Positions 46,336 through 47,278 of a stretch of 47,278 nucleotides of DNA are shown piece after piece. The notes beneath the pieces are model-generated. The model saw only the letters and a program-made list of their open reading frames with translations, was not told the DNA's origin and made no database searches. The DNA comes from Bacteroidia bacterium. GTDB lineage: Bacteria > Bacteroidota > Bacteroidia > UKL13-3. The position numbers and the translations under genes were made by a program. Location of the stretch: positions 1 through 47,278 of the forward strand of contig JALONP010000023.1 of the NCBI GenBank assembly GCA_025454875.1. The letters run 5' to 3'. The first letter of the stretch is position 1. Each line of letters opens with the position of its first letter.

Positions 46336-47100
46336 TTATACTGTTTGATGTTTAGAAATATATTCTGTGACCTCCTTGTAAAATCTTCTTACAAGTGCAG
46401 GCAGAATTCCAAGAAAACAATGAGCAATAACAGTTAAGAACATTGCAATTACTGCCAAGATTAAAGTGAGGGAGTACAGAATCCAGCCAAAATCAGGTAA
46501 CGATATAAAATAGATTGTTATGGCTATTATTCCTTTAAAAGCAAAATGAAAACTCGCCTCAAGGTCACGTTTAGGCTTAGATAAGTCTTTTTCTATTTTA
46601 TCATAGGTTTCATTAGTGATTTTTTCCTTTAATTCCTTTCCTACTTCAATCAACATTTGTTCATTAAGCTGCATTGGTGTCACTATGCCGGAAACTTCTA
46701 TTACTCTGTTTACGCCATCATCAATACTTTCTTTCTGCAATTCATAATTGACTATTGTTCTCGTCCATTTCACCGTAACAAAATGGCTAATCGGAATAAA
46801 CACCAAGTTAGAAATACCCTGAATTAATAAGTTAACAACTATAAAGATGCTAAAGGGTATGAAGAACTTACCTTTTATAATAAAATCCAGTAAAGATTTA
46901 TAATCATTATAGTCTAACCATGCATAATTTCCGTAAGCACTTTCGTAAAAGAAAGAAGAAATACTAACCGCAAATAACAGGTTTAACATCCTCCTGACAG
47001 GTGGATAAATAGACTTCCCTTTTAGGTAATCTGAAAGGATTAATAATGCATCTTGAATAGCAGACATAGGCACTACAATATTACCAAAATTCATTTGCAT
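46336..47100 (-). CDS. Four-helix membrane protein, first gene of the HNH operon
   Basis: A 254-residue integral membrane protein. Helices lie at about 37-54, 79-108, 186-202 and 204-234. A charged, largely helical loop (110-185) contains VNRVIEVSGIVTPMQLNEQMLIEVGKELKEKI and is probably cytoplasmic. The C-terminus is basic (RRFYKEVTEYISKH). No transporter or channel motif is recognised. Its stop lies 2 bp before the HNH gene, and the upstream divergent promoter region (47101-47196) is shared with a gene running off the window. Confidence 0.65.
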   Translation of the reverse strand: MQMNFGNIVVPMSAIQDALLILSDYLKGKSIYPPVRRMLNLLFAVSISSFFYESAYGNYAWLDYNDYKSLLDFIIKGKFFIPFSIFIVVNLLIQGISNLVFIPISHFVTVKWTRTIVNYELQKESIDDGVNRVIEVSGIVTPMQLNEQMLIEVGKELKEKITNETYDKIEKDLSKPKRDLEASFHFAFKGIIAITIYFISLPDFGWILYSLTLILAVIAMFLTVIAHCFLGILPALVRRFYKEVTEYISKHQTV

Positions 47101-47161
47101 TTTTCACTGTTTTTTACCATTCCTACGCATCCTTAACTATCCTTTTCAGACCCCACTTTCT

Positions 47162-47197
47162 TGTTCCGCAGTTTTGTTTTCGCAAACCAGCGGAACA
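47162..47197. promoter_or_regulatory. Inverted repeat in the divergent control region
   Basis: TGTTCCGC (47162-47169) and GCGGAACA (47190-47197) are exact 8-bp inverted arms over a 20-nt loop, with a weaker inner pairing of GTTTTG and CGCAAAC. It touches the start of the next ORF and lies in the gap between the divergent genes, so an operator or attenuator is plausible. Confidence 0.45.
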
Positions 47198-47278
47198 TGC
47201 ATCAAAAATTCATTTCAGGCATTTATGACACACTCAGTTTTGCGGGCGGAGCAATAGCTGGAGTAGTATCATTTGAAC
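47197..47278 (+). CDS. Partial ORF cut by the window edge
   Basis: From ATG 47197 the reading frame stays open to the end of the window (27 codons). The residues after MHQKFISGIYDTLS are rich in Gly and Ala (FAGGAIAGVVS), as in a membrane or signal segment. The start lies directly at the inverted repeat and diverges from the membrane protein gene. Too short to name. Confidence 0.35.
   Translation, partial: MHQKFISGIYDTLSFAGGAIAGVVSFE

Overview
This window is a stretch of Bacteroidota chromosome followed by part of a mobile or accessory island. The phylum call rests on several signs: an LpxC-FabZ fusion, a PorX-type response regulator with a PglZ domain, two giant PKD-repeat proteins ending in type IX secretion (T9SS) type B sorting domains, almost no Shine-Dalgarno sequences, and many promoters of the Bacteroidota form TTTG-N18..23-TAnnTTTG. 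The DNA is AT-rich (about 40% GC by eye). The PKD proteins and PorX suggest a member of the Chitinophagales, Saprospirales or Flavobacteriales side of the phylum; I cannot place it more closely.

Region 1 (1-1.1 kb): an AT-rich orphan gene, then two arginine tRNAs on the minus strand separated by a strong palindromic terminator. Region 2 (1.2-10.1 kb): dnaG, a 1,678-residue secreted PKD-repeat protein, and convergent porX, which controls the T9SS. Region 3 (10.3-16.5 kb): a lipid A operon (HD phosphohydrolase, lpxD, lpxC/fabZ, lpxA, an orphan ABC ATPase), with lpxB convergent on the other strand. Region 4 (16.6-22.7 kb): a membrane-anchored coiled-coil protein, a WbpD-like sugar N-acetyltransferase, an inward-rectifier type K+ channel, and a minus-strand nucleotide-sugar operon (DegT-type aminotransferase, UDP-glucose dehydrogenase, UDP-glucuronate decarboxylase). 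Region 5 (22.8-31.5 kb): an outer-membrane-like protein coupled to the Kdo transferase waaA, then prfC, an MFS exporter and a second giant PKD/T9SS protein. Region 6 (31.6-39.9 kb): a DUF2721-like membrane protein, mtaB, nth with a small membrane protein, dps, a SixA-like phosphatase, priA, an MFS transporter, free-methionine-sulfoxide reductase and a small lipoprotein. Lipid A, Kdo and surface-sugar genes recur through 10-25 kb, so envelope assembly is the main theme of the core.

Region 7 (about 40.1-47.3 kb) looks different. It opens with a 70-bp tandem repeat whose units carry what looks like the 3' end of a tRNA (T-arm plus acceptor strand). Past it lie a CI/XRE-like repressor, a divergent small HTH protein, an HTH or replication-type protein, a four-unit ATTCNGAAT array before two small genes, a GC-rich foldable element of about 165 bp, a membrane-anchored unknown, a protein with a HEPN-type R-H-x3-H motif, and a minus-strand three-gene operon (four-helix membrane protein, HNH nuclease, winged-helix-like protein). 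I read this as an integrated element whose left end is at about 40.28 kb and whose right end and integrase are outside the window. The HNH/membrane/winged-helix operon and the neighbouring HEPN-like gene are the best candidates here for an undescribed, possibly defensive, system. That is inference from motifs and context only.
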